From an uncultured Bacteroidales bacterium (GTDB lineage Bacteria; Bacteroidota; Bacteroidia; Bacteroidales; Marinilabiliaceae): a stretch of 8,705 nucleotides of DNA. Position numbers and translations under genes: made by a program. Location of the stretch: assembly GCA_934717675.1 (NCBI GenBank), contig CAKUYZ010000074.1, forward strand, positions 1-8,705, in the 5' to 3' direction. The notes under the pieces were generated by a model. That model saw nothing but the letters and a program-made list of their open reading frames with translations, did not search any database and was not told where the DNA came from. This document shows, one piece after another, positions 1-5,458 of this stretch. How positions within the stretch are numbered: the first letter of the stretch is position 1; each line of letters opens with the position of its first letter.

Positions 1-2222
1 GAGAAATCATATTTCTCGTCATCGCCTGCGGCTTTGCTGAATGTCTGGCTTTCTTCATCGCCATACAATTCGGCCAAGAGCGAGCGCAACTCATCATCGC
101 TCATGGAGCGGATGTCGGCCAGCGTGTAGTGGCTCTTGCCGCCGTCTTCGCCTGGGGCTATGTTGTAGTACTCGTCATCAGTCTTCTCCTCCTCTTCTGT
201 CTCCTCTATTGTGAATTCCACCTGCGAGTAGGCCTTAGGCTCGGTCCTTGCCCATTTGCCCTCTGGCGTCATGTAATACAGGATGGCGTAGTGTGTGCCC
301 GGCGCGAGGCTCGTGGTGCCGCAGAAAGTGGCTTTTGAGGCTTCGGCGTCGGCCGTCACCATGCGCGATTTCAGCAGTTCGGGCTTGGCCGTCAGGTCAT
401 CATAGAGGTAGAGGCCCATCTTGCCAGAGAATGTTTGCGCAGACTTGACCGATGCCGTCACCGTCATGTTTCCTTCGCCGTCTGCCGAGACGCTCATGGC
501 CTTGGTCAGCTGCGGCGCGGAGGTCACTTTTGCGGCGTTGCCGCCATTTGTGCCGCCGTCATTGGCCTGGCTTGCGGTCTTTGTCGATGTCTCCGGCAGG
601 TCGTACGTGTGGCCGGCCGTGATGAATTTCATCGTCACTTTTTGCCCCGATATGGTCACGTCCATGCTGTTTGACACGCCGCATAAGACTGGTCGCCACA
701 CATTTTCTGCGTTGTGGCAAGACATCACCACAAGCTGGTATCTTCCCGCCGGTGTGTTCGTCGGGATGTTGCCCGTTACTTTGCAAGTGTAGAAATAATA
801 GTTCGGCTTTATCTGCATTGGCGTCGAACCAACAATCTTCACCAACTTGCCGTTTTGGTAGAGGCCCAGACCCACTTTCCCATCGAAAGTGTCGTAGCGT
901 GCGAAGTTGTTGATCTTCTTAGAGGTGAGCGTGAAATTCTGCCCCTTGTTGAAGTTCAAGGGGCAAGAATACGTCTCTTGGCTCAAGAAGTGCATTCTCT
1001 TTGTCTTGCCTGTCGGCGGTTGGATGCCGCCCCAAAACCACACGTCGTCACTATACCCGCCGCCTTTGCCTCCACCTGTGCCCAGGGCGTAGGGGTTGAG
1101 GTTCGTGAGGGCGAAATATCCGTTGCTCTTGCCGTTCCAACCCCAGTTGATGTGGAAGAGGCCGTTGGTGTCGTAGCCGTCGCACACGAAGCAGTGTCCG
1201 CCGCCGCCACCCCATCCAGCCATCAGCACGGGGCGGCCTGCGTTCAGCTCGCGCTTCAGGTAGTAGGCGAACTCCTGTTGGTTGAACCACGAACGCCTAT
1301 ATTCCACAATGGCGGGGTCGAACCCGAACATTCGCACCATCTGTTCCGCCATCTTGGCCGCTTGCGCTCCACTGTTCGTGGGGGTGTACTCCATGTCGCA
1401 GCTCACGCCGGCGTCAGACATCAGTTTGGCAATGGCGTTTTGCTGAGCCGTGCTTGGTTGCGCATTTTTGTAAGAGGCCAGCATGTTGCCCCAGTCATAC
1501 GCCGTGTTGTATGTCGCGCTTATGGTGCGGCCTTTCCACCGGTATGAGTGCTGTTGGCCTGTCGGGCGGCGCGGGTATTGGTGATAGCGCATTATGGTGG
1601 TGGCTCCCGTGGCCACGCATCCCGTCACACTCCTCTTGCCCGAGAACACGGGGCACATGTTGTTGTAGGGGAACTCTTGCGAGTAGTTTATGTTTCCAAG
1701 CAACGGACGCACTTCCGAGGCGAAGCTCTGCGACTCCCGTGCCTTGCCTTTCGATAGAACCCTCTCGCCCAAGTCCATTTTCAGCAAAGAGTCTGGCGTC
1801 AGGTCAATGCTGCCAAGCTCGGTCTTGCAGCCGCGCATCCAAGCTCTCATCTGCTCCGGCGCGCCGTCAACGTCAAACGAGCCGCTGTCGCTATACGCCA
1901 AGACCTTCTTCGAGCGCGAGTCTGCGCTTATTATTATGAATCCTTGGTCGTTGCCGCGGTTGAAGACGTAGTAATACGGATGGTTGTCTGCCGAGTCGCG
2001 CTCTGTGTGCGTCAGCGTTTGCGTCACTTGCGCCGCGCCTCTGCTCTTTGGCCAGAAAGAGTCGGCCAAAGCCTTGGCGTCGGCCTCGCTGCGGGCGTTG
2101 GCTCGGGTCACCGTCACGGCCTGCCCGTGTGCTTCCCCTGGCGCGAAGTCATATTGCGCCAAGGCGAGCGCGCACGAGGCGCAGAGGGTCGCCAGTGTGG
2201 CCAGGGTTCTCTTGTGGCTCAT
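1..2222 (-). CDS. Secreted C10-family (streptopain/SpeB-like) cysteine peptidase, large multidomain form; 3' end cut by the window edge
   Basis: The frame is open from the ATG at 2222 to the left edge, giving 740 residues with no stop. Residues 1-22 form a signal peptide ending ALA|Q. Residues ~23-165 resemble the C10 propeptide, with an HPYYYVFNRG...GFIIISADSR core. The catalytic domain is ~170-400: Cys202 in TGCVATGATTIMRYHQYP, His343 in GGGGHCFVCDGYD, and Asn359-Trp360 in INWGW. The His-to-Asn spacing of 16 equals that of SpeB (His340/Asn356). Two beta-rich regions follow (~407-535 and ~566-667), separated by an Asn/Gly-rich linker (~545-565), then an acidic stretch (~668-688) and a charged helical tail. 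Family members of about 360-500 residues are common, so this one is long. The domain nature of the tail is inferred, and any T9SS sorting domain would lie beyond the edge. The ATG is 10 bp after the stop of the caspase-like gene, so the two are probably co-transcribed. The likely role is extracellular or surface proteolysis; the substrate is unknown. Confidence 0.93.
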   Translation of the reverse strand, partial: MSHKRTLATLATLCASCALALAQYDFAPGEAHGQAVTVTRANARSEADAKALADSFWPKSRGAAQVTQTLTHTERDSADNHPYYYVFNRGNDQGFIIISADSRSKKVLAYSDSGSFDVDGAPEQMRAWMRGCKTELGSIDLTPDSLLKMDLGERVLSKGKARESQSFASEVRPLLGNINYSQEFPYNNMCPVFSGKRSVTGCVATGATTIMRYHQYPRRPTGQQHSYRWKGRTISATYNTAYDWGNMLASYKNAQPSTAQQNAIAKLMSDAGVSCDMEYTPTNSGAQAAKMAEQMVRMFGFDPAIVEYRRSWFNQQEFAYYLKRELNAGRPVLMAGWGGGGGHCFVCDGYDTNGLFHINWGWNGKSNGYFALTNLNPYALGTGGGKGGGYSDDVWFWGGIQPPTGKTKRMHFLSQETYSCPLNFNKGQNFTLTSKKINNFARYDTFDGKVGLGLYQNGKLVKIVGSTPMQIKPNYYFYTCKVTGNIPTNTPAGRYQLVVMSCHNAENVWRPVLCGVSNSMDVTISGQKVTMKFITAGHTYDLPETSTKTASQANDGGTNGGNAAKVTSAPQLTKAMSVSADGEGNMTVTASVKSAQTFSGKMGLYLYDDLTAKPELLKSRMVTADAEASKATFCGTTSLAPGTHYAILYYMTPEGKWARTEPKAYSQVEFTIEETEEEEKTDDEYYNIAPGEDGGKSHYTLADIRSMSDDELRSLLAELYGDEESQTFSKAAGDDEKYDF

Positions 2223-2232
2223 GCCCTGCCCG

Positions 2233-3558
2233 TTAGAGGTTGACGCTCTTGACCTGGACGAACTTCATGCCGTTCTGCTTCTCGCAGGCTTTGTTGCCCT
2301 CGCTTTTCTTTGCGGCGGCGGCAATGGCGTTGTTCACCAGCTCGTCCCAGTTGGGGTCGGTGTCCTCAAAGGCGCTTATCTCGTTGCGTAGGCTCTCAAT
2401 GAGGCTGAGCATGAAGAAACCGCCATTCATGCCGCACCACGAGTATTCGCCAGGTTGGGCGGCGGAGGCGATCACGCTGCCTTGGCTCTCCAGGAACAGT
2501 TTCTTGAGCTTGGTCTTGTCATAGCTCGTGTTGTTGCGGGAGAAGAGCGAGTTGCTGGCCACCACGGGGCGGTTCTGCCCAATCTTGCTGTTGCAGCAGT
2601 CGCTGAAGACCAGGCACAGCCGCGCGCCCTTGTTCTTCAAGACGCTATACACGTCAGACAGGGCCACGTAGTTGTCCGTCAGGTTGTCATAAGACGTGGC
2701 TGTAAGATCCAGGTTGGGGTAGTAGTCTTTTTGGTCGTCAAAGCGGAAGCCGTGGCCGCTGTATATGAAGACCACAATGTCGTTGTTTGCCGCCTTCAGG
2801 TTGTCCACCGTGTCAAACAGGTTTTGGCGACCGTAGTTGTTGCCGGCAATGATGTTCTCGGAGTAGTTGAGGCCCAGTGCGTGGGCAATGCCGCGAAACT
2901 CGCTTTGGGCGTTGCTCAGATCAACTTTGCAGGCCGCGCCGATGTCAGACACGTTGGTGTTGGCCGCCATGATGAAGTGGAGCGTGGGGGCGTCGCTGGC
3001 CACGGCGTCGTCTTGATCCGTGTCGTTGTCATCTTGCGTGTCGCCGCCTTGCTGGCGCAAGAGGGCGATGCCCTGCGTTATCATTTTCCACTCTGGCTCA
3101 GCGGGGCCGAAGAACTGGCCCACATACTCCTCGTCCATATCCGCGATGGAGATTTCTTGGAAGTAGTCGGCCTCGAACCAGCCGTCGGGGTTCTCAATGT
3201 CGAAAGCCACGTAGGGCTTCTCGCTGAGGTCGCTGGCGTCGTCTTTTTGCCATGTCCAGATCAGGAACGGCATGCCGCTCTCGTCTTCTGGCTGATAATA
3301 CATCACGCCCATGTCGTTGGCGTCTTCCTTGTCTTCCACCTCGTTGATATAGTCGGCCTTGGCCACCTCGTCTTTGGCCACCATATCTGAGTTGACAATG
3401 CGCATCTGACAATTCTGGTCGTCAAAGTGCATCATCAGACCCACGTATTCCTCCTTGTCCTCGGGGCCTACGTAGCGAAGCTCATAAAATGTCTGTGCTG
3501 TTGCCGACGCGCAGCCAATTGTGACCAACAACGCCGTGAGTGAGAGAAATTTGTTCAT
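2233..3558 (-). CDS. Secreted caspase-like (clan CD, peptidase C14-type) cysteine peptidase with an uncharacterised N-terminal domain
   Basis: This is a 441-residue protein. Residues 1-21 form a signal peptide (MNKFLSLTALL...ATA|Q). Residues ~23-165 are a strongly acidic domain I do not recognise, beginning YELRYVGPEDKEEYVGL. A linker very rich in Asp (171-189) leads to the caspase-fold domain (~191-440). The catalytic His269 lies after a hydrophobic strand (IVVFIYSGHG), and Cys322 lies after the next core strand (LCLVFSDCCNS), matching the HG and D-x-C-x-S pattern of metacaspase-type enzymes. The second Cys of the DCCNS run is the one aligned with the nucleophile. A later ASAAQPGEYSW segment fits the strand that follows in these proteins. 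Cys16 (TIGC) makes a lipoprotein a minor alternative, but position -3 is Thr and an ATA|Q cut is more typical. It is the first gene of a unit with the C10 peptidase. Cleavage specificity (Asp versus Arg/Lys) cannot be read from the sequence. Confidence 0.88.
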   Translation of the reverse strand: MNKFLSLTALLVTIGCASATAQTFYELRYVGPEDKEEYVGLMMHFDDQNCQMRIVNSDMVAKDEVAKADYINEVEDKEDANDMGVMYYQPEDESGMPFLIWTWQKDDASDLSEKPYVAFDIENPDGWFEADYFQEISIADMDEEYVGQFFGPAEPEWKMITQGIALLRQQGGDTQDDNDTDQDDAVASDAPTLHFIMAANTNVSDIGAACKVDLSNAQSEFRGIAHALGLNYSENIIAGNNYGRQNLFDTVDNLKAANNDIVVFIYSGHGFRFDDQKDYYPNLDLTATSYDNLTDNYVALSDVYSVLKNKGARLCLVFSDCCNSKIGQNRPVVASNSLFSRNNTSYDKTKLKKLFLESQGSVIASAAQPGEYSWCGMNGGFFMLSLIESLRNEISAFEDTDPNWDELVNNAIAAAAKKSEGNKACEKQNGMKFVQVKSVNL

Positions 3559-3563
3559 AGATA

Positions 3564-3580
3564 CTAAGGAATTTTCTTAG
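3564..3580. repeat. 17-bp imperfect palindrome just upstream of the caspase-like gene start
   Basis: The sequence is CTAAGGAATTTTCTTAG. The arms are complementary over 8 bases with one mismatch around a single central base. It lies 5 bases upstream of the ATG at 3558 and overlaps the start point expected from the weak promoter at 3584-3616. It could be an operator or a small hairpin over the initiation region, but it is short and AT-rich, so chance is a real alternative. Confidence 0.25.
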
Positions 3581-3583
3581 GGA

Positions 3584-3616
3584 CGAAGTTAATGAAAAAA
3601 ATCTCTGTGACGGAAA
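3584..3616 (-). promoter_or_regulatory. Weak candidate promoter for the caspase-like/C10 peptidase unit
   Basis: Read on the minus strand, TAACTTCG (3584-3591) matches the Bacteroidota -7 element TAnnTTTG at all but one defined position. TTTC (3613-3616) matches the -33 element TTTG at three of four bases with a 21-base spacer, at the upper end of the usual range. The spacer contains a run of seven T. The position, about 25 bases upstream of the start codon, is sensible. The match is weak and based only on consensus. Confidence 0.27.
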
Positions 3617-3643
3617 TCTTTTTGTGTTAAATGTGCGAGAGCC

Positions 3644-3675
3644 GTGAAAATAAAAGGCGAGCCGGCACTTTTCAC
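3644..3675 (-). terminator. Possible intrinsic terminator after nhaD
   Basis: On the minus strand an inverted repeat GTGAAAA...TTTTCAC (3669-3675 and 3644-3650) lies about 36 bases after the nhaD stop. An alternative shorter stem, AAAAG with CTTTT, encloses a GC-rich loop containing GCCGGC and is followed directly by a T-rich tract (CTTTTATTTT). The stem is mostly A-T pairs, so it is not a strong terminator. Its place between nhaD and the promoter region of the next minus-strand gene supports the reading. Confidence 0.35.
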
Positions 3676-3710
3676 ATGACGACCCGCCAATATCTTCTTG
3701 CCTAAAATTG

Positions 3711-5135
3711 TTAGCCAAATATCCCGACAAGCACAGTCTTCTCAAACCAATACCACAGCACGCCGGCGAAATAGCCAGAGAGCGCCAGGAGCGAGAATTT
3801 TTTCAAGTACCAGATGAAGTTTATCTTCTCCAGTCCCATCACCACCACGCCGGCGGCCGAGCCAATGATGAGGATGCTCCCGCCAGTGCCGGCGCAATAG
3901 GCGAGCAGCTCCCAGAAGAGGCCGTCTTGCACATAGTTCGCCATGAGCGGGTCTGCCGCCACGGCCGCAGCGTCTGCGATGGGATACATGCCCATGGCCG
4001 ACGCCACAAGGGGCACATTGTCCACCACCGACGAGAAGACGCCGACGACGGAGTCCACAATGTAGATGTTACCCACGTTATGGTTCAGCCACTGACCCAG
4101 ATACTCCAGCGAACCTGTGGCCGCAACGGCGTCAACGGCCACGAGGATGCCGAGGAAAAACAGTATGGTGGACATGTCGATGCGGCTTATTATGCTCGAT
4201 ATCCTCGCTTTCTCATACTCCTCTTGATCCTTGTGGTGGGCGTCAATTATGAGTTCCGTGGCAATCCACAGCAAGGCCAGGACCAGCAGCACGCCCATGA
4301 AGGGAGGCAGGCCCGTGAGGTTGTGGAAAAACGGCACAAAGACGAGGCCTCCTACGCCAAGGGCGAAGATGACGTTGCGCATGGCGGGGCGGAACAGGGG
4401 TTTCTCACTCCCGATGTTTTCGCTGTTGGCCGGGGCGGATATGATCCCTTTAAGGGAGAACATGATTATGAGCGCCGGCACAATCATGCATATGGCCGAT
4501 GGGATGAAAATGCCGGTGATGATTCCTGTGGTCGATACGCAACCCTTGATCCACAGCATGATGGTGGTCACGTCGCCAATCGGCGAGAACGCGCCGCCCG
4601 CATTGGCCGAAATGATGACAAGGCCGGCGAACTTCATGCGCGTATCCCGGTCGGCTATCAGGTTTTTCAAGACCATGATCATCACGATGGAGGTTGTCAT
4701 GTTGTCCAGCACCGCGGAGAGGAAAAACGTCATGACGGCCACTTTCCACAGCAAGGCTTTGGGGTTCGGGGTGTAGAGGGCGGTCTTGACGAAGCGGAAG
4801 CCGCCGTGGCTGTCCACGGTCTCAACCACAGTCATGGCGCCCATCAAGAACAGTATGGTCTCGCACACCTCGCCAAGGTAGTGGTGGAAGAGGTCGGTGC
4901 TCATATACCCGGCCAAGTTCGCCTTGGCCTCGGCCGCCCTTTCCGCGGACATGCCGCCAAGCTGCACCACCTTGTCTATTATGGCGGGCCCATATTCCGA
5001 CGCCCCCATGAGGAGCAGCACCCAACAGGCTATGCCCATCAGCAGGGCCACGCCCGCCTTGTTCACCTTCGTCACGCTCTCTAACGCTATGAAGAGGTAG
5101 CCGATGACGAAGACTGTGATTATTGCAGTAGTCAT
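3711..5135 (-). CDS. nhaD: NhaD-type Na+/H+ antiporter
   Basis: This 474-residue integral inner-membrane protein exchanges Na+ (and probably Li+) for H+, for sodium and pH homeostasis. The sequence is a series of hydrophobic helices starting at residues 3-18. It carries the family signatures of the NhaD branch of the ion transporter superfamily: ETILFLMGAMTVVE (92-105), AVLDNMTTSIVM (141-152) with Asp144-Asn145, NAGGAFSPIGDVTTIMLW (178-195), VVDNVPLVASAMGMYP (370-385) and GTGGSILIIGSAAGVVVMGL (416-435). The length is normal and I see no frame breaks. The ATG at 5135 is the natural start because a transmembrane helix begins almost at once. Nothing else shares its strand immediately upstream. 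It is probably transcribed alone from the divergent region 5136-5458, with a possible terminator at 3644-3675. Confidence in the family is very high; ion preference is inferred from the family. Confidence 0.97.
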   Translation of the reverse strand: MTTAIITVFVIGYLFIALESVTKVNKAGVALLMGIACWVLLLMGASEYGPAIIDKVVQLGGMSAERAAEAKANLAGYMSTDLFHHYLGEVCETILFLMGAMTVVETVDSHGGFRFVKTALYTPNPKALLWKVAVMTFFLSAVLDNMTTSIVMIMVLKNLIADRDTRMKFAGLVIISANAGGAFSPIGDVTTIMLWIKGCVSTTGIITGIFIPSAICMIVPALIIMFSLKGIISAPANSENIGSEKPLFRPAMRNVIFALGVGGLVFVPFFHNLTGLPPFMGVLLVLALLWIATELIIDAHHKDQEEYEKARISSIISRIDMSTILFFLGILVAVDAVAATGSLEYLGQWLNHNVGNIYIVDSVVGVFSSVVDNVPLVASAMGMYPIADAAAVAADPLMANYVQDGLFWELLAYCAGTGGSILIIGSAAGVVVMGLEKINFIWYLKKFSLLALSGYFAGVLWYWFEKTVLVGIFG

Positions 5136-5164
5136 TCTGTTTTGTTGTTAATTTTTTGCGTTTG

Positions 5165-5202
5165 GGCGGCTTCTCAGATTGACAGGGTCTGGGTGCGCCG
5201 CC
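5165..5202 (-). promoter_or_regulatory. GC-rich inverted repeat in the probable nhaD leader (proximal hairpin)
   Basis: Perfect 6-bp arms GGCGGC (5165-5170) and GCCGCC (5197-5202) enclose 26 bases. That interior holds a smaller 4-bp stem, CAGA...TCTG. It ends 29 bases upstream of the nhaD ATG, followed on that strand by an A-rich, probably unstructured stretch. It may form in the nhaD mRNA leader. GC-rich repeats of this size also arise by chance. Confidence 0.3.
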
Positions 5203-5230
5203 GTTTTTCGGTTTCAGATCACAATTTTCA

Positions 5231-5257
5231 GGGCGCACGGGCTTGCGCTCCGTGCCC
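5231..5257 (-). promoter_or_regulatory. Hairpin with GNRA-type tetraloop in the probable nhaD leader (distal hairpin)
   Basis: Read on the minus strand, a GCACGG/CCGTGC stem continues after one bulged A into a 2-bp GC stem capped by GCAA, a GNRA-type tetraloop. The flanking GG/CC bases can extend the stem past a single-base bulge. The tetraloop form exists only in the minus-strand transcript, the one that would reach nhaD about 95 bases downstream. No T-run follows, so it is not an intrinsic terminator. Confidence 0.35.
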
Positions 5258-5277
5258 TGCCGACAAAACTCTCGTGG

Positions 5278-5285
5278 CGAAGATA
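5278..5285 (-). promoter_or_regulatory. Very weak candidate -7 element for nhaD
   Basis: On the minus strand TATCTTCG matches TAnnTTTG with one mismatch, at the same position as the candidate for the peptidase unit. No TTTG-like element lies at the proper 19-21 base spacing; the nearest TTTG is only 12 bases away. If used, the nhaD leader would be roughly 135 bases long and include both hairpins. Confidence 0.18.
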
Positions 5286-5384
5286 AACAAAAATTTACAA
5301 ATAAATGGTCGCCTTGTGGGGCAAAAATGGGGGCCTGAAGATGGCTTTCTGACGCTCCCTCCAATGGCCAAGTTGGCGGCGCAG

Positions 5385-5416
5385 GTTGCACTTTCTCGCT
5401 ATTATATGTATTTTAG
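5385..5416 (+). promoter_or_regulatory. Weak candidate promoter for the T9SS-sorted protein (and possibly rel)
   Basis: GTTG (5385-5388) and TATTTTAG (5409-5416), separated by 20 bases, each differ by one base from the Bacteroidota -33 (TTTG) and -7 (TAnnTTTG) elements. Transcription would start near 5422, which leaves room for a short leader before the ATG at 5459. It would place the upstream TTG at 5420 at or before the transcript start. Confidence 0.28.
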
Positions 5417-5458
5417 CGATTGTTTTACATTGGCCAGATGTTACCTGAATTCAATGAT

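Larger units (their letters stand above)
5136..5458. other. Divergent intergenic region between nhaD and the T9SS-sorted protein gene
   Basis: No convincing gene lies in these 323 bases; the short open frames here give low-complexity, Arg/Pro/Cys-rich translations. The region has three parts. Next to nhaD (about 5160-5260) it is GC-rich and contains two inverted repeats. The centre (about 5281-5306) is AT-rich. The right part (about 5385-5416) carries a weak promoter candidate for the rightward gene. The GC-rich leader contrasts with the AT-rich gap at 3559-3710. Confidence 0.6.

Noticed and set aside
714..1547. A 277-residue plus-strand open frame across the C10 peptidase gene.
   Set aside because: It lies opposite the C10 catalytic region, whose Cys, His and Asn motifs are all in frame on the minus strand.
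2455..3390. A 311-residue plus-strand open frame across the caspase-like gene.
   Set aside because: It is a Val/Ala/His-rich shadow of the minus-strand gene, which has a signal peptide and catalytic motifs.
2233..3558. The caspase-like gene as an intracellular abortive-infection or CRISPR-associated caspase defence effector.
   Set aside because: The protein has a clear signal peptide, and no gasdermin, NACHT/TPR, Cas or other defence gene is present in the window.
3481..3558. A lipoprotein signal in the caspase-like protein (TIGC, Cys16).
   Set aside because: The residue at -3 is Thr rather than Leu/Val/Ile, and a standard cut at ATA|Q agrees with the other two exported proteins. It is kept only as a minor alternative.
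3708..5084. A 458-residue open frame on the plus strand, antisense to nearly all of nhaD.
   Set aside because: The minus frame encodes a protein with unmistakable NhaD motifs. The antisense translation is His/Gly/Glu-rich with no domain character, as expected when a GC-rich gene avoids certain codons.
5165..5208. The GGCGGC/GCCGCC repeat followed by GTTTTT on the plus strand as a plus-strand terminator.
   Set aside because: No plus-strand gene lies upstream for it to terminate, and the loop is long. A role in the nhaD leader is the more sensible reading.
4822..5391. A minus-strand open frame of 189 residues spanning the intergenic region and the 5' part of nhaD.
   Set aside because: It overlaps nhaD in another frame and its intergenic part is low-complexity Pro/Arg/Lys sequence with no recognisable domain.
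5420..5458. An earlier TTG start (or the ATG at 5438) for the T9SS-sorted protein.
   Set aside because: Both add residues before a complete signal peptide, and the TTG would lie at about the predicted transcript start. The ATG at 5459 is preferred.
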